Part shown: positions 42,197 through 52,397 of the stretch, piece by piece
How positions within the stretch are numbered: position 1 is the stretch's first letter
Layout: every line of letters starts with the position of its first letter
Assembly: GCF_016744025.1 (NCBI RefSeq)
Contig: NZ_JADGFC010000002.1
Coordinates: 26,468-90,467 of the forward strand
Reading direction: 5' to 3'
Source of the DNA: Sulfurimonas sp.
Lineage (GTDB): Bacteria > Campylobacterota > Campylobacteria > Campylobacterales > Sulfurimonadaceae
DNA length: 64,000 nucleotides
Translations under genes and position numbers: made by a program
Notes under the pieces: generated by a model
Database searches by the model: none
Seen by the model: only the letters and a program-made list of their open reading frames with translations
What the model was told of the DNA's origin: nothing

Positions 42197-44548
42197 TTAC
42201 TCTCTCCCACACATAATCTTATACTCACAAAAGAGACAGTTTTTCACTTCTTCACATTTTTCAAAGTTTACGTCTTCTATCATTAACAAGTCTTTTATAT
42301 TTGACTGTAGTATTTCAAGTTTTTCTTCTAAAAAAGCTTCTGGAACTATTTTAGAATCTTTAAGGTCGTAGTATCCACATGCACTTACTTTGCCAAGACT
42401 AAGTGCTAAGAGATAGTAAAACTCCAACTGGAAGTCCGTTGCATCTTGAAATGTTTTTGCAGTGTATATTGGGTATGAGCCTGTTTTATAATCAAGTACG
42501 AACATTTCTCCATCTTTGACATCAACTCTGTCTATAATACCTCTTAAAGTCATTCCTGCGAATGAACATTCCAAAGACTTCTCACACTCTTTGACCTGCC
42601 AGCCATCTGCAAAACGATTTATCTCTTTTTCACAAAAAGTATCTAGTCTTCTTTTTTGCATATCTATAAGATACTTGTCCAACTCACTGCCACCACAAAC
42701 ATCATCAAGTTCATTGTTTAGGTCTCTTTTTAAATAATCTAAAGAACTATACGAATTTTGTTTGCTGTATAACTCTTTTAGTGCATCATGAACAGCTGTT
42801 CCTATTTCCCATTCTGCTGGCATATCTTTTGGAATATCGTGCTGATTTATAAGTTGTACATATTTATGATAGTATTTTCTCTTACACGTCAAAAATGTTT
42901 TTAGTTTTGTGGCTGATAGTTTTACATCTTTAAAACTATGCTCCATTACTATCTTTTTTTCTTCTTTTATAAGAGGTAAAGATTTCTCAAAAAGAACCCC
43001 AGCATAGTCTAGTTCTTCATGCTCATTTTTAGCCTTGATACCTAGATGCTTTAAAAATATAGATGCATTGCTTTGTTGTGATTCTACAAAAGAGATTGCA
43101 GCTTCTTTAGATGAGTTTATCAGCATCTCATAGTAATGTTTTTGCAGGTTTTCTCTATCGCTCATTGTTGGAAGATTTGCCATCTCTCTTATGTTTGTAT
43201 TTAAAAACATATCTTTGTCACTTCGTCTTGGAACATTAGAGTCACTAAAGTCAACTATAACGACTGCATCAAAGTCTATGGCACGAGTTTCAAGTACACC
43301 CATAACCGTAACCTTACCACCTCGTACATCATCTATAGTTGTAGATACAAGGCGTTGAAGGAAAAGAGATATAAGTGATTTTATACTCATATCTTTCATA
43401 CTTGGAAGTATGTTCTTTAGAGCATAAACTTGTTCGTTAAATATTTTCTTCTCTACTTTTGTAGCTTCACAATTCTCTAAAAAGCCCTGTAAAAATTCTA
43501 TGATATTTACTTCTTCAACTTTTTTATAATAGATGCTAAATAAAGTCTTGTATATCTCATCACCAACTCTCTCTAGTCTTGCACTATTTTCTTGTGATAG
43601 TTGCTCTATCGCTTTACACGAAGAGTTTAGTTTTTCATATACTTTTGTTTTAGAGTATGGCTCACCCATCGCAAAGTTAAAGTTATGCTTGTTATCAAAA
43701 GTCTTTAAAAGTGTTGCAAATTTTTCATCTGGAAGTATTACAGCTATTCGCTCAGGTTTATATCCACTCTGAACATACTCATAAACTTTTTTCTTTACAA
43801 ATGCCACTTGAAGCATAGTTTCACTAAATGATTCACAAGAGATTATTGTGTCTTTTTCTATACTCTCTTTTTCTAGAACTTCTTTAGTGTTTAGAGATAT
43901 TTTGTATTTGAAACCTACTTCAAGCTCAAAACCTAAAAACTCTGCGAACTTGCTCTGCATCTTAGTGTTGAATTTAGATGTATCAAAGATGATGTTCACA
44001 TTGCTATACTCACTACACTTTTGTAAAAGTTCAAGCTCAAAGTTTGTTAGATGACCTACAGCGTGCAAGTCAATAGTTTTATGCGAAGATGCGTACTCTT
44101 CATTAAAAGTATAAAGCTTTGGTAAAAATATTTTATCGAGGATTTTTCTCTCATTACAGAGAGCCTCATATCTTCTATATAACTCTTGAAGTATTGTAAT
44201 ATGCTCTTCATACTCAGCGTAAATATCTGAAGTATCTAGAGTCTCTATGTCATACAACTCAGCACTTAACTCTTCAAAAAATTTAAATATATATGATGAG
44301 TTTTTAGTAAAGGTAAAAAAGTTTCTCTGAATCTGTAAAGAGTCAAATGAGTTAAAGTCAGAAGCTTCAAGAAGAAGCAGAACTCTACTATCTTCATCAG
44401 TCATTTTAAAATCTTTAACAATGCATAGTTTTGAGATAAATTCACTCATAGTTAGGTAGTTAGGTAAGAATAGCGTTGAGTGTTCTATTTTGAGTTGCTC
44501 ATGCCTGATAGCACGAGCTGAAGGTAAAATTATCGTAGTTTCATTCAT
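42197..44548 (-). CDS. addB: AddB-like PD-(D/E)XK nuclease/inactivated helicase
   Basis: C-terminal LSATKLKTFLTCKRKYYHKYV...GIIDRVDVKDGEMFVLDYKTG...CLFCEYKIMCG (4Fe-4S nuclease). Confidence 0.88.
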   Translation of the reverse strand: MNETTIILPSARAIRHEQLKIEHSTLFLPNYLTMSEFISKLCIVKDFKMTDEDSRVLLLLEASDFNSFDSLQIQRNFFTFTKNSSYIFKFFEELSAELYDIETLDTSDIYAEYEEHITILQELYRRYEALCNERKILDKIFLPKLYTFNEEYASSHKTIDLHAVGHLTNFELELLQKCSEYSNVNIIFDTSKFNTKMQSKFAEFLGFELEVGFKYKISLNTKEVLEKESIEKDTIISCESFSETMLQVAFVKKKVYEYVQSGYKPERIAVILPDEKFATLLKTFDNKHNFNFAMGEPYSKTKVYEKLNSSCKAIEQLSQENSARLERVGDEIYKTLFSIYYKKVEEVNIIEFLQGFLENCEATKVEKKIFNEQVYALKNILPSMKDMSIKSLISLFLQRLVSTTIDDVRGGKVTVMGVLETRAIDFDAVVIVDFSDSNVPRRSDKDMFLNTNIREMANLPTMSDRENLQKHYYEMLINSSKEAAISFVESQQSNASIFLKHLGIKAKNEHEELDYAGVLFEKSLPLIKEEKKIVMEHSFKDVKLSATKLKTFLTCKRKYYHKYVQLINQHDIPKDMPAEWEIGTAVHDALKELYSKQNSYSSLDYLKRDLNNELDDVCGGSELDKYLIDMQKRRLDTFCEKEINRFADGWQVKECEKSLECSFAGMTLRGIIDRVDVKDGEMFVLDYKTGSYPIYTAKTFQDATDFQLEFYYLLALSLGKVSACGYYDLKDSKIVPEAFLEEKLEILQSNIKDLLMIEDVNFEKCEEVKNCLFCEYKIMCGRE

Positions 44549-44562
44549 AGGCGTATTATAGC

Positions 44563-45087
44563 CTAGTATTCGTAAGTGACTTTTTCTCTTGTATCAGCTT
44601 TTACGTTGTAAAATCTTTGAACATCTCCAACACTTACTTTAGCCATAATATCCCATCTACCTTCAACAGGTAGTTTAATAGAAGGAAATGTATATACACC
44701 ATTTTCATAATTTGAAGATTTCAAAGTTTGATCATGTTTATGGTTATTTGGTCTTGTAACCACAACTTCTATTTTAGCATTACTTACAGCTTGTGATTCT
44801 AAATCACTTACCTTGTATTTTATAACACTGCTGTCTAAACTAAGACCCTCAGTTACATAAGATATTTTATATTTCTTATCAAATGCTATACGAGCATTTA
44901 TAAGATCGTTAGCCTTTGCATCTGCTTCATGATAACCCATCATATATGTATCACTATTCTCAACAGGAAGAGTGCTAGTGATTATAATAGTAGCAACACA
45001 AGCTCCAAAAACTAATGCTATTGATGTACCTATTGCGTATGGCCAAATTTTTCCATTACTTTTGCTCAAGTCTTTTCCTTCTTGCAT
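44563..45087 (-). CDS. FixH-family protein
   Basis: Single N-terminal TM, position in cbb3 operon, FixH-like C-terminal domain; start MQEGKD preferred. Confidence 0.65.
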   Translation of the reverse strand: MQEGKDLSKSNGKIWPYAIGTSIALVFGACVATIIITSTLPVENSDTYMMGYHEADAKANDLINARIAFDKKYKISYVTEGLSLDSSVIKYKVSDLESQAVSNAKIEVVVTRPNNHKHDQTLKSSNYENGVYTFPSIKLPVEGRWDIMAKVSVGDVQRFYNVKADTREKVTYEY

Positions 45088-45745
45088 ATAATCTTCTTTT
45101 TGTATAAAGAAATATAGCATAAACAATAAAACCGTAGAACAACACTTTTACAAAAAATATACTAGTTTGGTTAGCACTGCCTACAGCATTCTCTAAAACT
45201 ATTTCTTTAGACTCAGCTATCTGTTCTGCTATATCTGCATAACCATTAAACATAGATCCAGAGTACTTACCTAATAGTTCACCTTTTTTTGCCTTACCTG
45301 CAAGAAGAGGTAGTATTGTTCCACCACTTGTCATCTCACTAAAATCTAGATTTAGTATTGCAACAACAAATGCTTGGACTGGCGATGATATAGGGCTTAA
45401 AACTTGTTCTTTGTCAAAATACTCATATAAAGAATTTGGATAAGCTAGGATATCTACCTTTGAATCCATTTCTGAAAATGTAAGAAGTACTGTTGGTGAA
45501 GAAAATTCCTTCATTAACTCTTGTTCATACTGAACTATACTGCTTCCATATGGTAACTCTTTAAGCATTATAAGTCTTAAAGATATTCCTGTCTTTTCAT
45601 ATAGTTCAGATCCAAGTTTATTTACTTCAGCATCAAATGCTTTGTTAAAAATAACTGTATCTTTATATAAATATTCTGCACTTAGTGATGTTTGAAAAAA
45701 AATTGTGAGGATGAGGGCATAAAGCCCTCTACTTAGAAATTTCAA
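45056..45745 (-). CDS. hypothetical exported membrane-anchored protein (TPM-domain-like)
   Basis: Signal peptide, C-terminal TM, LGSELYEKTGISLRLIMLKELP resembles TPM/Psb32 domains. Confidence 0.5.
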   Translation of the reverse strand: MKFLSRGLYALILTIFFQTSLSAEYLYKDTVIFNKAFDAEVNKLGSELYEKTGISLRLIMLKELPYGSSIVQYEQELMKEFSSPTVLLTFSEMDSKVDILAYPNSLYEYFDKEQVLSPISSPVQAFVVAILNLDFSEMTSGGTILPLLAGKAKKGELLGKYSGSMFNGYADIAEQIAESKEIVLENAVGSANQTSIFFVKVLFYGFIVYAIFLYTKRRLYARRKRLEQK

Positions 45746-45755
45746 TGAAATTTCC

Positions 45756-45845
45756 TTAACCGACGAAAAGGTGATTTGGTGTTAAAACCACGTAAGCTGT
45801 ATAAATGGCCATGATAACTAGACCCCATGAAATTATTTTTTCCAT
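45756..45845 (-). CDS. 29-aa single-TM small protein in cbb3 operon (not in ORF track)
   Basis: Manual translation MEKIISWGLVIMAIYTAYVVLTPNHLFVG; AAGGAGTGTGAAAAA-ATG ribosome-binding site; fills the gap between two operon genes. Confidence 0.75.
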   Translation of the reverse strand: MEKIISWGLVIMAIYTAYVVLTPNHLFVG

Positions 45846-45858
45846 TTTTTCACACTCC

Positions 45859-46068
45859 TTACTTCACATCAACAATATGTTTTGCATTATCAGTGCTAAA
45901 CATCTTGATTGATTTTTCATCTTTTACATCGTAATAGTTAGTTGCACTTGTATTTTGAACATTAAGACCCCAAACTGTAAGACCAGCTAGGATTAAAAGT
46001 AATAATACTGTTGCAATTAACATACCAGTTATACCATCAAGAGCAAATACGCTTCTGTTTTCATTCAT
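45859..46068 (-). CDS. DUF4006 family small membrane protein
   Basis: MNENRSVFALDGITGMLIATVLLLLILAGLTVWGLNVQ; cbb3 operon context. Confidence 0.75.
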   Translation of the reverse strand: MNENRSVFALDGITGMLIATVLLLLILAGLTVWGLNVQNTSATNYYDVKDEKSIKMFSTDNAKHIVDVK

Positions 46069-46078
46069 ACCTGACTCC

Positions 46079-47002
46079 TTAGTTGCTTAAGCTAGTGATG
46101 TATGCACCAACAGCTTCTTTTTGCTTAGCATTAAGTCTATCAAATGCCGGCATTTTACCGATTGCGCCTTTTTTACCATGGTTAAGAATATTAGTAACAA
46201 GTGCTGGACTAAATGTTGCAACACTAGGTGCTACATACTCCATACCTTTACCATCTTCACCGTGACAAGCTGCACAAGTTCCAACAAATACGTCAGCACC
46301 AGTTCCAGTCATACCATTTGCAACATAAGCAGATACTACATCTATTTCAGCATCAGTAATAAGTGATCCAGTGTTAGTATTGAAAAGTCCATTACGATCA
46401 GGCATTGGCATTTCAGAACCTAGTAAATGATTGTTTGAACCATTTTCTATAGCAAACTTAACAGTTTTAGCTTCGATTCTTTGGTTAAGATTTGCAGCTT
46501 TTCCATCAATACCATCAGCTTTAAGACCGTGACAAATTTTACATTCTGCAATAAATACTGACTCACCCATTTCAACTAGTCTGTCACCAGTAATTGAGGC
46601 ATACTGTGCTTCAAACTTAGCATTATGTACTGCAACATCTTCATTGTACTCACCGATTTGTGAATATGAATTTACTGGATAACCAGCTATAAAATACCAC
46701 ATTCCCCAAACCATAGTAAGCAAGAACATAATTGCCCAGCCTTTTGGAACCTCATTTAAATACTCACCAACACCATCCCACTGCTCATCAGCAAGTTGAC
46801 CATCTGCAGTATCTGTTTGCATTTGACGAACATACTTAATAACAACAAATACTGTAATTACAACAAGTGAAATTGCAGCTGCTACTGTAAGCATGTTTAC
46901 AATGTCACCATTTAGACCACCCTCAGACATACCTACAGACATGTAAGTAAATCCAAGCATTGCTACTGTAATGACAATTCCCCAAAGATAAATCTTATTC
47001 AT
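46079..47002 (-). CDS. ccoP: cbb3-type cytochrome oxidase diheme subunit CcoP
   Basis: CKICHG and CAACHG heme motifs; operon position. Confidence 0.95.
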   Translation of the reverse strand: MNKIYLWGIVITVAMLGFTYMSVGMSEGGLNGDIVNMLTVAAAISLVVITVFVVIKYVRQMQTDTADGQLADEQWDGVGEYLNEVPKGWAIMFLLTMVWGMWYFIAGYPVNSYSQIGEYNEDVAVHNAKFEAQYASITGDRLVEMGESVFIAECKICHGLKADGIDGKAANLNQRIEAKTVKFAIENGSNNHLLGSEMPMPDRNGLFNTNTGSLITDAEIDVVSAYVANGMTGTGADVFVGTCAACHGEDGKGMEYVAPSVATFSPALVTNILNHGKKGAIGKMPAFDRLNAKQKEAVGAYITSLSN

Positions 47003-47011
47003 ATATCTCTC

Positions 47012-47215
47012 CTATTTCTCTTTATCATCAGACATAGGTGATACCGGGGCATCTCCTATATCATCTTTAAGTGCTATATTGCCATAATCTTCATAGTCAT
47101 GACCATCCGCATCTTTCCTTTTTGTGTATAAGTGATATATATACGTATAAAGAAATACAACTAAAATGACTGTAAGTGCAAAATAACCATAAGCTTGTAA
47201 TTCAGCAATATCCAC
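47012..47215 (-). CDS. ccoQ: cbb3-type cytochrome oxidase subunit CcoQ
   Basis: 67-aa single-TM protein between ccoO and ccoP. Confidence 0.9.
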   Translation of the reverse strand: MDIAELQAYGYFALTVILVVFLYTYIYHLYTKRKDADGHDYEDYGNIALKDDIGDAPVSPMSDDKEK

Positions 47216-47227
47216 TACAACCCTTTA

Positions 47228-47920
47228 CTATTTAAGACTGTTTAAATATGCAATTAAAGCAACTATTTCAGGAATTTTCCCATTAGCTACTGCATCTTTA
47301 ACATCTTGATCTTTCATGTCTTCTACAATTACTTTTGCTTCAGCTAAAGCTAGAACATTTGCATCTGCAAGACTTGAACCCATTTTAACAACCATAGTTG
47401 ATCCATCTCTCATCGGAACTGGCTTGTTATAAGGAACTGAAAAGAATTGTGCAACTGTTAATTGCTCTGCAAATGCAGTATCAATGTCAGCAGCATTAGT
47501 AAACATCCAACGGTAAGCAGGCATAATTGAACCTGGAACAACACCTGATGGATCTTTCATATGATTTTCGTGCCAGTCAGTAGTACGGTAGTTACCTACA
47601 CGCATTAAGTCTGGACCAGTTCTTTTAGAACCCCATAGGAATGGACGATCATATGCATACTCACCACTTAATGAGTAGTGACCATAACGATCAGTTTCCG
47701 ATTTAAACGGACGAACTAGTTGTGAATGACAAGCATTACAACTATTTTTAATATAAACGTGACGACCCGCTAACTCTAAAGTAGAGTATGGAGCTGTACC
47801 GATTACAGGACGAGAAGATTGAGCAAAGTTTGGAAGTATCGTAACTAAACCAGCAAAAGCAACTGTTAAGAACACACCTACCGCAAAAAAGAACGGATGT
47901 TTTTCTAACCAATGAAACAT
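47228..47920 (-). CDS. ccoO: cbb3-type cytochrome oxidase monoheme subunit CcoO
   Basis: NSCNACHSQLVRPFKSETDRYGHYSLSGEYAYDRPFLWGSKRTGPDL. Confidence 0.96.
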   Translation of the reverse strand: MFHWLEKHPFFFAVGVFLTVAFAGLVTILPNFAQSSRPVIGTAPYSTLELAGRHVYIKNSCNACHSQLVRPFKSETDRYGHYSLSGEYAYDRPFLWGSKRTGPDLMRVGNYRTTDWHENHMKDPSGVVPGSIMPAYRWMFTNAADIDTAFAEQLTVAQFFSVPYNKPVPMRDGSTMVVKMGSSLADANVLALAEAKVIVEDMKDQDVKDAVANGKIPEIVALIAYLNSLK

Positions 47921-47935
47921 ATTAAATCCTTTCTA

Positions 47936-49429
47936 TTAAGCGCCCATAGGCGATGCTGATTGTAGCTCAGACTCTTCAACAGGGCGAGCAGACATAGTTT
48001 TATAAATGTTATATGAGAACATTAAAAAACCTACTAAGTATAATAAACCACCAACACCACGAATAGTGTAGTAAGGGTGTAAAATTGTAACTGTATCAAT
48101 GAAAGAGTAAGCTAAGTTACCAAATTCATCGTGAGCACGCCACATCATACCTTGAGTAATACCAGCGATCCACATAGATGTAAAGTATAAAACGATACCT
48201 AATGTTTGGATCCAAAATTGTGTAGCCATTAAAGACTTAGAATATATCTCACGTTTGAAAACACGAGGAGCCATATGGAAAAGTGCAGCCATAATCATAA
48301 AGCCAACCCAACCAAGTGTACCATCATGTACGTGACCAACAATCCAGTCAGTAAAGTGTGCTATTGCATTAACAGATTTAATTGCTTGAATAGGACCTTC
48401 TAATGTTGAGAACATATAAAATGTTGAAGCAAGAATCATAAACTTAATCAATGGAGAAGCTGCAACTTGTTGCCACTCGCCCTTCATTGTAAGAAGCATA
48501 TTAATCGCTGAACCCCATGAAGGAAGAATCAGAATTACGGAGAATATTGAACCCATAGTCTGTACCCAGTCTGGAACAGTTGAATATAATAAGTGGTGAC
48601 CACCAGCCCATAAATATACGAACATTAATCCCCAGAAAGAAAGTAATGATAACTTATATGAATAGATTGCTTGACCTGACTCTTTTGGTAGAAAATAATA
48701 AATCATAGCAACAATAGGAACAGTAAAACCAAATGCAACTGCATTGTGACCATACCACCATTGAACCATTGCATCATTTGTACCAGCATACATAGAAACT
48801 GAATGATACCATGCACCAATTCCACTCTCACCAGCAGCACTTTCTCCTAAAATTGTAGGAATCTCCATGTTGTTGAAAAGGTAAAGCATAGCTATACCTA
48901 AGAAAGTAGCAATATAGTACCAGATTGAAATGTATAATGATTTCTCACGGCGAATACCGATAAGACCAAATATACTAATACCAAATAAAACCCAAACAAC
49001 AACGATAGCGATATCAATTGGCCATTCAAATTCAGCATATTCTTTTGAAGTAGTAATACCTAAAAATAGTGAAACAACAACTGCTGCAACACCTACTAAA
49101 TATAACCAAAAATGCAACTTACCAATAAACATCAAAAAGCCTGACTCTGCCATTGACACTTTTAGTACACGTTGACCAACATAATACCAAGTAGAAAAAA
49201 TACCACTTAGTGTAAAACCAAATATTACTGCATCTGTGTGCAGTGGACGAAGACGACTAAAGTTTGTGTATTCAGCTAGACCTTCTCCTAGAACTAAGTT
49301 TAGTTCTGGATATGCCATTTGAAATGCTAAAACTACACCGATGAGCATACCAACAATTCCTAAAATAATTGTAGTAAGCATGAACATCTTTGTAACTGTA
49401 TAGTCGTACTCTAATGGACGATTCTCCAT
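47936..49429 (-). CDS. ccoN: cbb3-type cytochrome oxidase catalytic subunit CcoN
   Basis: RPLHTDAVIFGF, WWYGHNAVAFGFT, AGGHHLLYS, GHVHDGTLGW. Confidence 0.97.
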   Translation of the reverse strand: MENRPLEYDYTVTKMFMLTTIILGIVGMLIGVVLAFQMAYPELNLVLGEGLAEYTNFSRLRPLHTDAVIFGFTLSGIFSTWYYVGQRVLKVSMAESGFLMFIGKLHFWLYLVGVAAVVVSLFLGITTSKEYAEFEWPIDIAIVVVWVLFGISIFGLIGIRREKSLYISIWYYIATFLGIAMLYLFNNMEIPTILGESAAGESGIGAWYHSVSMYAGTNDAMVQWWYGHNAVAFGFTVPIVAMIYYFLPKESGQAIYSYKLSLLSFWGLMFVYLWAGGHHLLYSTVPDWVQTMGSIFSVILILPSWGSAINMLLTMKGEWQQVAASPLIKFMILASTFYMFSTLEGPIQAIKSVNAIAHFTDWIVGHVHDGTLGWVGFMIMAALFHMAPRVFKREIYSKSLMATQFWIQTLGIVLYFTSMWIAGITQGMMWRAHDEFGNLAYSFIDTVTILHPYYTIRGVGGLLYLVGFLMFSYNIYKTMSARPVEESELQSASPMGA

Positions 49430-49461
49430 ATATAGCCTCCTTAAAGATTCAAAGCAATTAA

Positions 49462-49491
49462 GTCTAATTAAATAGTGTTATATAATTAGAC
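49462..49491. promoter_or_regulatory. inverted repeat upstream of ccoN
   Basis: GTCTAATTA-N12-TAATTAGAC, perfect 9-bp arms, about 33-62 nt upstream of the ccoN ATG. Confidence 0.4.
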
Positions 49492-49656
49492 CAATTAACT
49501 CTGTTACTATATCCATTGAAAAGTTTAAAGAATCTTAAAAAGTGACTAATTCATGACAAATTTAACTATTTATTAGTTTTTTGTTTAATTTAGTAATTTT
49601 ATTTGTTTTAAAGAAAGATGTTTGTTCTAATTAGGTTGTAATGTAATCTATTTATC

Positions 49657-49676
49657 AAAATGCCAAGAGGCATTTT
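49657..49676 (-). terminator. hairpin downstream of carA
   Basis: AAAATGCC-aaga-GGCATTTT just beyond the carA stop codon. Confidence 0.65.
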
Positions 49677-49680
49677 AATA

Positions 49681-50826
49681 TTATCTTTTTATAAGAGATA
49701 AAAATTCTGAGAATATATATCTACTCTCTTTAGGTCCAGGACTTGCTTCTGGATGATGTTGTACAGAAAATATTGGTGAATCATTATACTTTAAACCTTC
49801 AATAGTATCATCGAAAAGATTAGTATGAGTAACACTAGCTATTTCTACGATATTGTCAGGTACATTATAGTTATGATTTTGTGCTGTAATCTCTACAAAT
49901 CCTGTTTTAATATTCTTAACAGGATGATTTCCACCATGGTGACCGAACTTAAGCTTAAATGTGTCATATCCATGAGATATAGAAAGTAATTGGTGACCTA
50001 AACAAATTCCAAACATAGGCACTTTAACAGCTATTAGTTTTTTGATTTGTTCTTGTTCTTTTTTTAGAACAAGTGGATCACCAGGACCATTTGATAAAAA
50101 TACACCATCAATAGATTTTGAATTATATTTTTCTATAAGCTCATCTGCGCAAAAATCATTTGGAATAACTTCTACACCAATGCCTGCACTAACTATTTCA
50201 TTTAAAATATTACGTTTAACACCAAAATCAATTACTGCAATATTTGCTTCTGGAGTTGGTGCTTTTTCATACTCAAATTTAGTTTCTGAGTAAGTTGAAG
50301 TTTCATGCTTATAAGCTTTTTTTGTACTTACTTCTTCGATATAGTTAACGTCTTCTATGCGAGGAGCATTTTCTAATATCTTTTTGAGTTCATCTTTATC
50401 ACTAATAGTAGTAGATGCTACCATCATCATAGCACCCTCAGTTCTAATCATCTTAGTTAAAAATCTTGTATCTATATCGCAGATACCCATAATATTGTGC
50501 TTAATTAAAAAAGCATCTAAAGAAGTCTCTGCTCTAAAGTTTGAATATCTAGACTGATACTTTCTAACAATCATACCCTTAGCATGAGCTTTTGAACTCT
50601 CCATATCTTGATCATTAACACCAACATTACCAATTTCTGGCATCGTAAATGTAACAAACTGACCCGCATAAGATGGATCAGACATAATCTCTTGATATCC
50701 ACTCATAGATGTATTAAAAACTATTTCACCAACAACTGTATCATCAGCACCAAAGCTATTTGCTTGTAAAAAAGTTCCATTTTCAAGATAGACATATACT
50801 TTTTTTGACACTTCACTCATTTGCAT
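49681..50826 (-). CDS. carA: carbamoyl-phosphate synthase small subunit
   Basis: FNTSMSGYQEIMSDPSYAGQ, GICLGHQLLS, QHHPEASPGP. Confidence 0.96.
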   Translation of the reverse strand: MQMSEVSKKVYVYLENGTFLQANSFGADDTVVGEIVFNTSMSGYQEIMSDPSYAGQFVTFTMPEIGNVGVNDQDMESSKAHAKGMIVRKYQSRYSNFRAETSLDAFLIKHNIMGICDIDTRFLTKMIRTEGAMMMVASTTISDKDELKKILENAPRIEDVNYIEEVSTKKAYKHETSTYSETKFEYEKAPTPEANIAVIDFGVKRNILNEIVSAGIGVEVIPNDFCADELIEKYNSKSIDGVFLSNGPGDPLVLKKEQEQIKKLIAVKVPMFGICLGHQLLSISHGYDTFKLKFGHHGGNHPVKNIKTGFVEITAQNHNYNVPDNIVEIASVTHTNLFDDTIEGLKYNDSPIFSVQHHPEASPGPKESRYIFSEFLSLIKR

Positions 50827-51378
50827 TTACTCCATACCTCTTTTAATTAACTCTTCTCTATATATTTTTTCATATAAAATATCAAACTCATCTGTTCCAG
50901 GAATATATCTCTTTTTATATGATCTTATTTTTTCCATTACAGCATCATCCATTTGAGATGCATCTGCTATAAAAGATGTGATCGCACCATATATAATATT
51001 TTTAATACGATTTTCTGTAACTTCAAAATGAATTAAATCTTCTTCATAAAGTTCGTCTAAAATTTTATGAGCAAGATCCGAATATCTCTCTTCATAGTTT
51101 AGTATGATTCCAAACTCGGGAGCAAGTTTTTTCTTAATCATAAAGAAAAGTTGTCTTTCATCTATTAGTTGAAATTCTATCTCTTCTTCGTTATCATCAC
51201 AAATTTCACCAGCTTTTTCTTCAAGTGCCATCTCTTGATTTACATTTTGTGTAAGTATTTTCTCAGCCTCATGAGCAACAGCTTCAAGGCCTTTTGTCAT
51301 AGTAACAACACCACTCTTGTTTAAATCAATTGCGACTTTGTTAGATATATGGGGTATAGCTTTTAGTGATATTTTCAT
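50827..51378 (-). CDS. DUF507 family protein
   Basis: Helical protein coupled to carA; duplicated LxxEDLIHFEV-type repeat layout. Confidence 0.7.
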   Translation of the reverse strand: MKISLKAIPHISNKVAIDLNKSGVVTMTKGLEAVAHEAEKILTQNVNQEMALEEKAGEICDDNEEEIEFQLIDERQLFFMIKKKLAPEFGIILNYEERYSDLAHKILDELYEEDLIHFEVTENRIKNIIYGAITSFIADASQMDDAVMEKIRSYKKRYIPGTDEFDILYEKIYREELIKRGME

Positions 51379-51452
51379 AGATAGGCCCTACTTGTTTAAA
51401 ATAATTTATGAATTTTACAATAATTATGATTAGAGTTTGATTATGCTTTTTC

Positions 51453-51962
51453 TTATTTAGCTAAAAGTAACGTAAGCTCAGATGCTTTTTTTGCATCCAT
51501 TTTTGTAAGTATTTTTCCAACTGTTTTTGGTTTTAGTGATTGTAATATCGAAGATGCCTCTTTAGCTTCCATATCTGATAGTATATTTGCTGCCGAAGCT
51601 GCCTTCATTTTAGCAAATGTTTGAGCAATTTTATCCATCTTTATATTTTTTGCTTGTTTTAAAATTTCTTCATTTCTTTTTAGCATTTTTTTGATTGAAT
51701 CTTCTTTTGTAGTTATCTCAGTTAATTTTCTATCTACTATTTCTTCTTTTTGACTTAGTCTAGTCTCTTTCTTTTTTAGTAGTTCTTCTGTTGCTATTTT
51801 AAGAGAACTGAGGGCTTGTTTTTGTTCGTCTATTCTTTCTAGCTCAACTAAAAGTTCACTCTTTCTTTCTTTAAATATTTCCGTACAATCAAATAGTCTA
51901 TCGCTTGTCTGTAATGCGACCAAAGACGAGAAAGTAAAAATAAACAATACTAATAATCTCAT
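51453..51962 (-). CDS. MotE-like/MgtE N-domain-like exported coiled-coil protein
   Basis: Signal peptide, coiled coil, MKAASAANILSDMEAKEASSILQSLKPKTVGKILTKMDAKKASEL. Confidence 0.75.
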   Translation of the reverse strand: MRLLVLFIFTFSSLVALQTSDRLFDCTEIFKERKSELLVELERIDEQKQALSSLKIATEELLKKKETRLSQKEEIVDRKLTEITTKEDSIKKMLKRNEEILKQAKNIKMDKIAQTFAKMKAASAANILSDMEAKEASSILQSLKPKTVGKILTKMDAKKASELTLLLAK

Positions 51963-52381
51963 TTCTTTTCCTTGTGAGAATATGTCATTAAAGCAACTTC
52001 ATCTAAGTCTTTTGCTTCTTTTAACTTCATCTTTTTAATTTCTTTTTGTACTTCTTGAAGTTCTAAATATTTAAATTTTTCGTGTTCCATCATATCTAGT
52101 TTTAGTTTTTCTTTTGCTTGATTAAGTTGATTTTGAGCAAATCCAAACCATTCTTTGTTGTGTTCTATCATACCACGACCAGATGAGAGAAGAGATCTGT
52201 TGGCTATAAAATCTTTCATACTACCATTTTGTGGAGATGAGATTTCATTGATTGATTGGTATGATTTTTCTAGCGCCGTAGAAGCGTTATTTAGGTCTGC
52301 ATTTGCCTTTTGAACAACTCGTTCACTCTTTTCCATAGTAGTCTTTTTTAATTTCACTAATGGGCTAAAACGAGTCTTCAT
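51959..52381 (-). CDS. FliJ-like flagellar export protein
   Basis: MKTRFSPLVKLKKTTMEKSERVVQKANADL coiled-coil; overlaps motE-like gene. Confidence 0.65.
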   Translation of the reverse strand: MKTRFSPLVKLKKTTMEKSERVVQKANADLNNASTALEKSYQSINEISSPQNGSMKDFIANRSLLSSGRGMIEHNKEWFGFAQNQLNQAKEKLKLDMMEHEKFKYLELQEVQKEIKKMKLKEAKDLDEVALMTYSHKEKK

Positions 52382-52397
52382 TCATAATCCTTCAATG

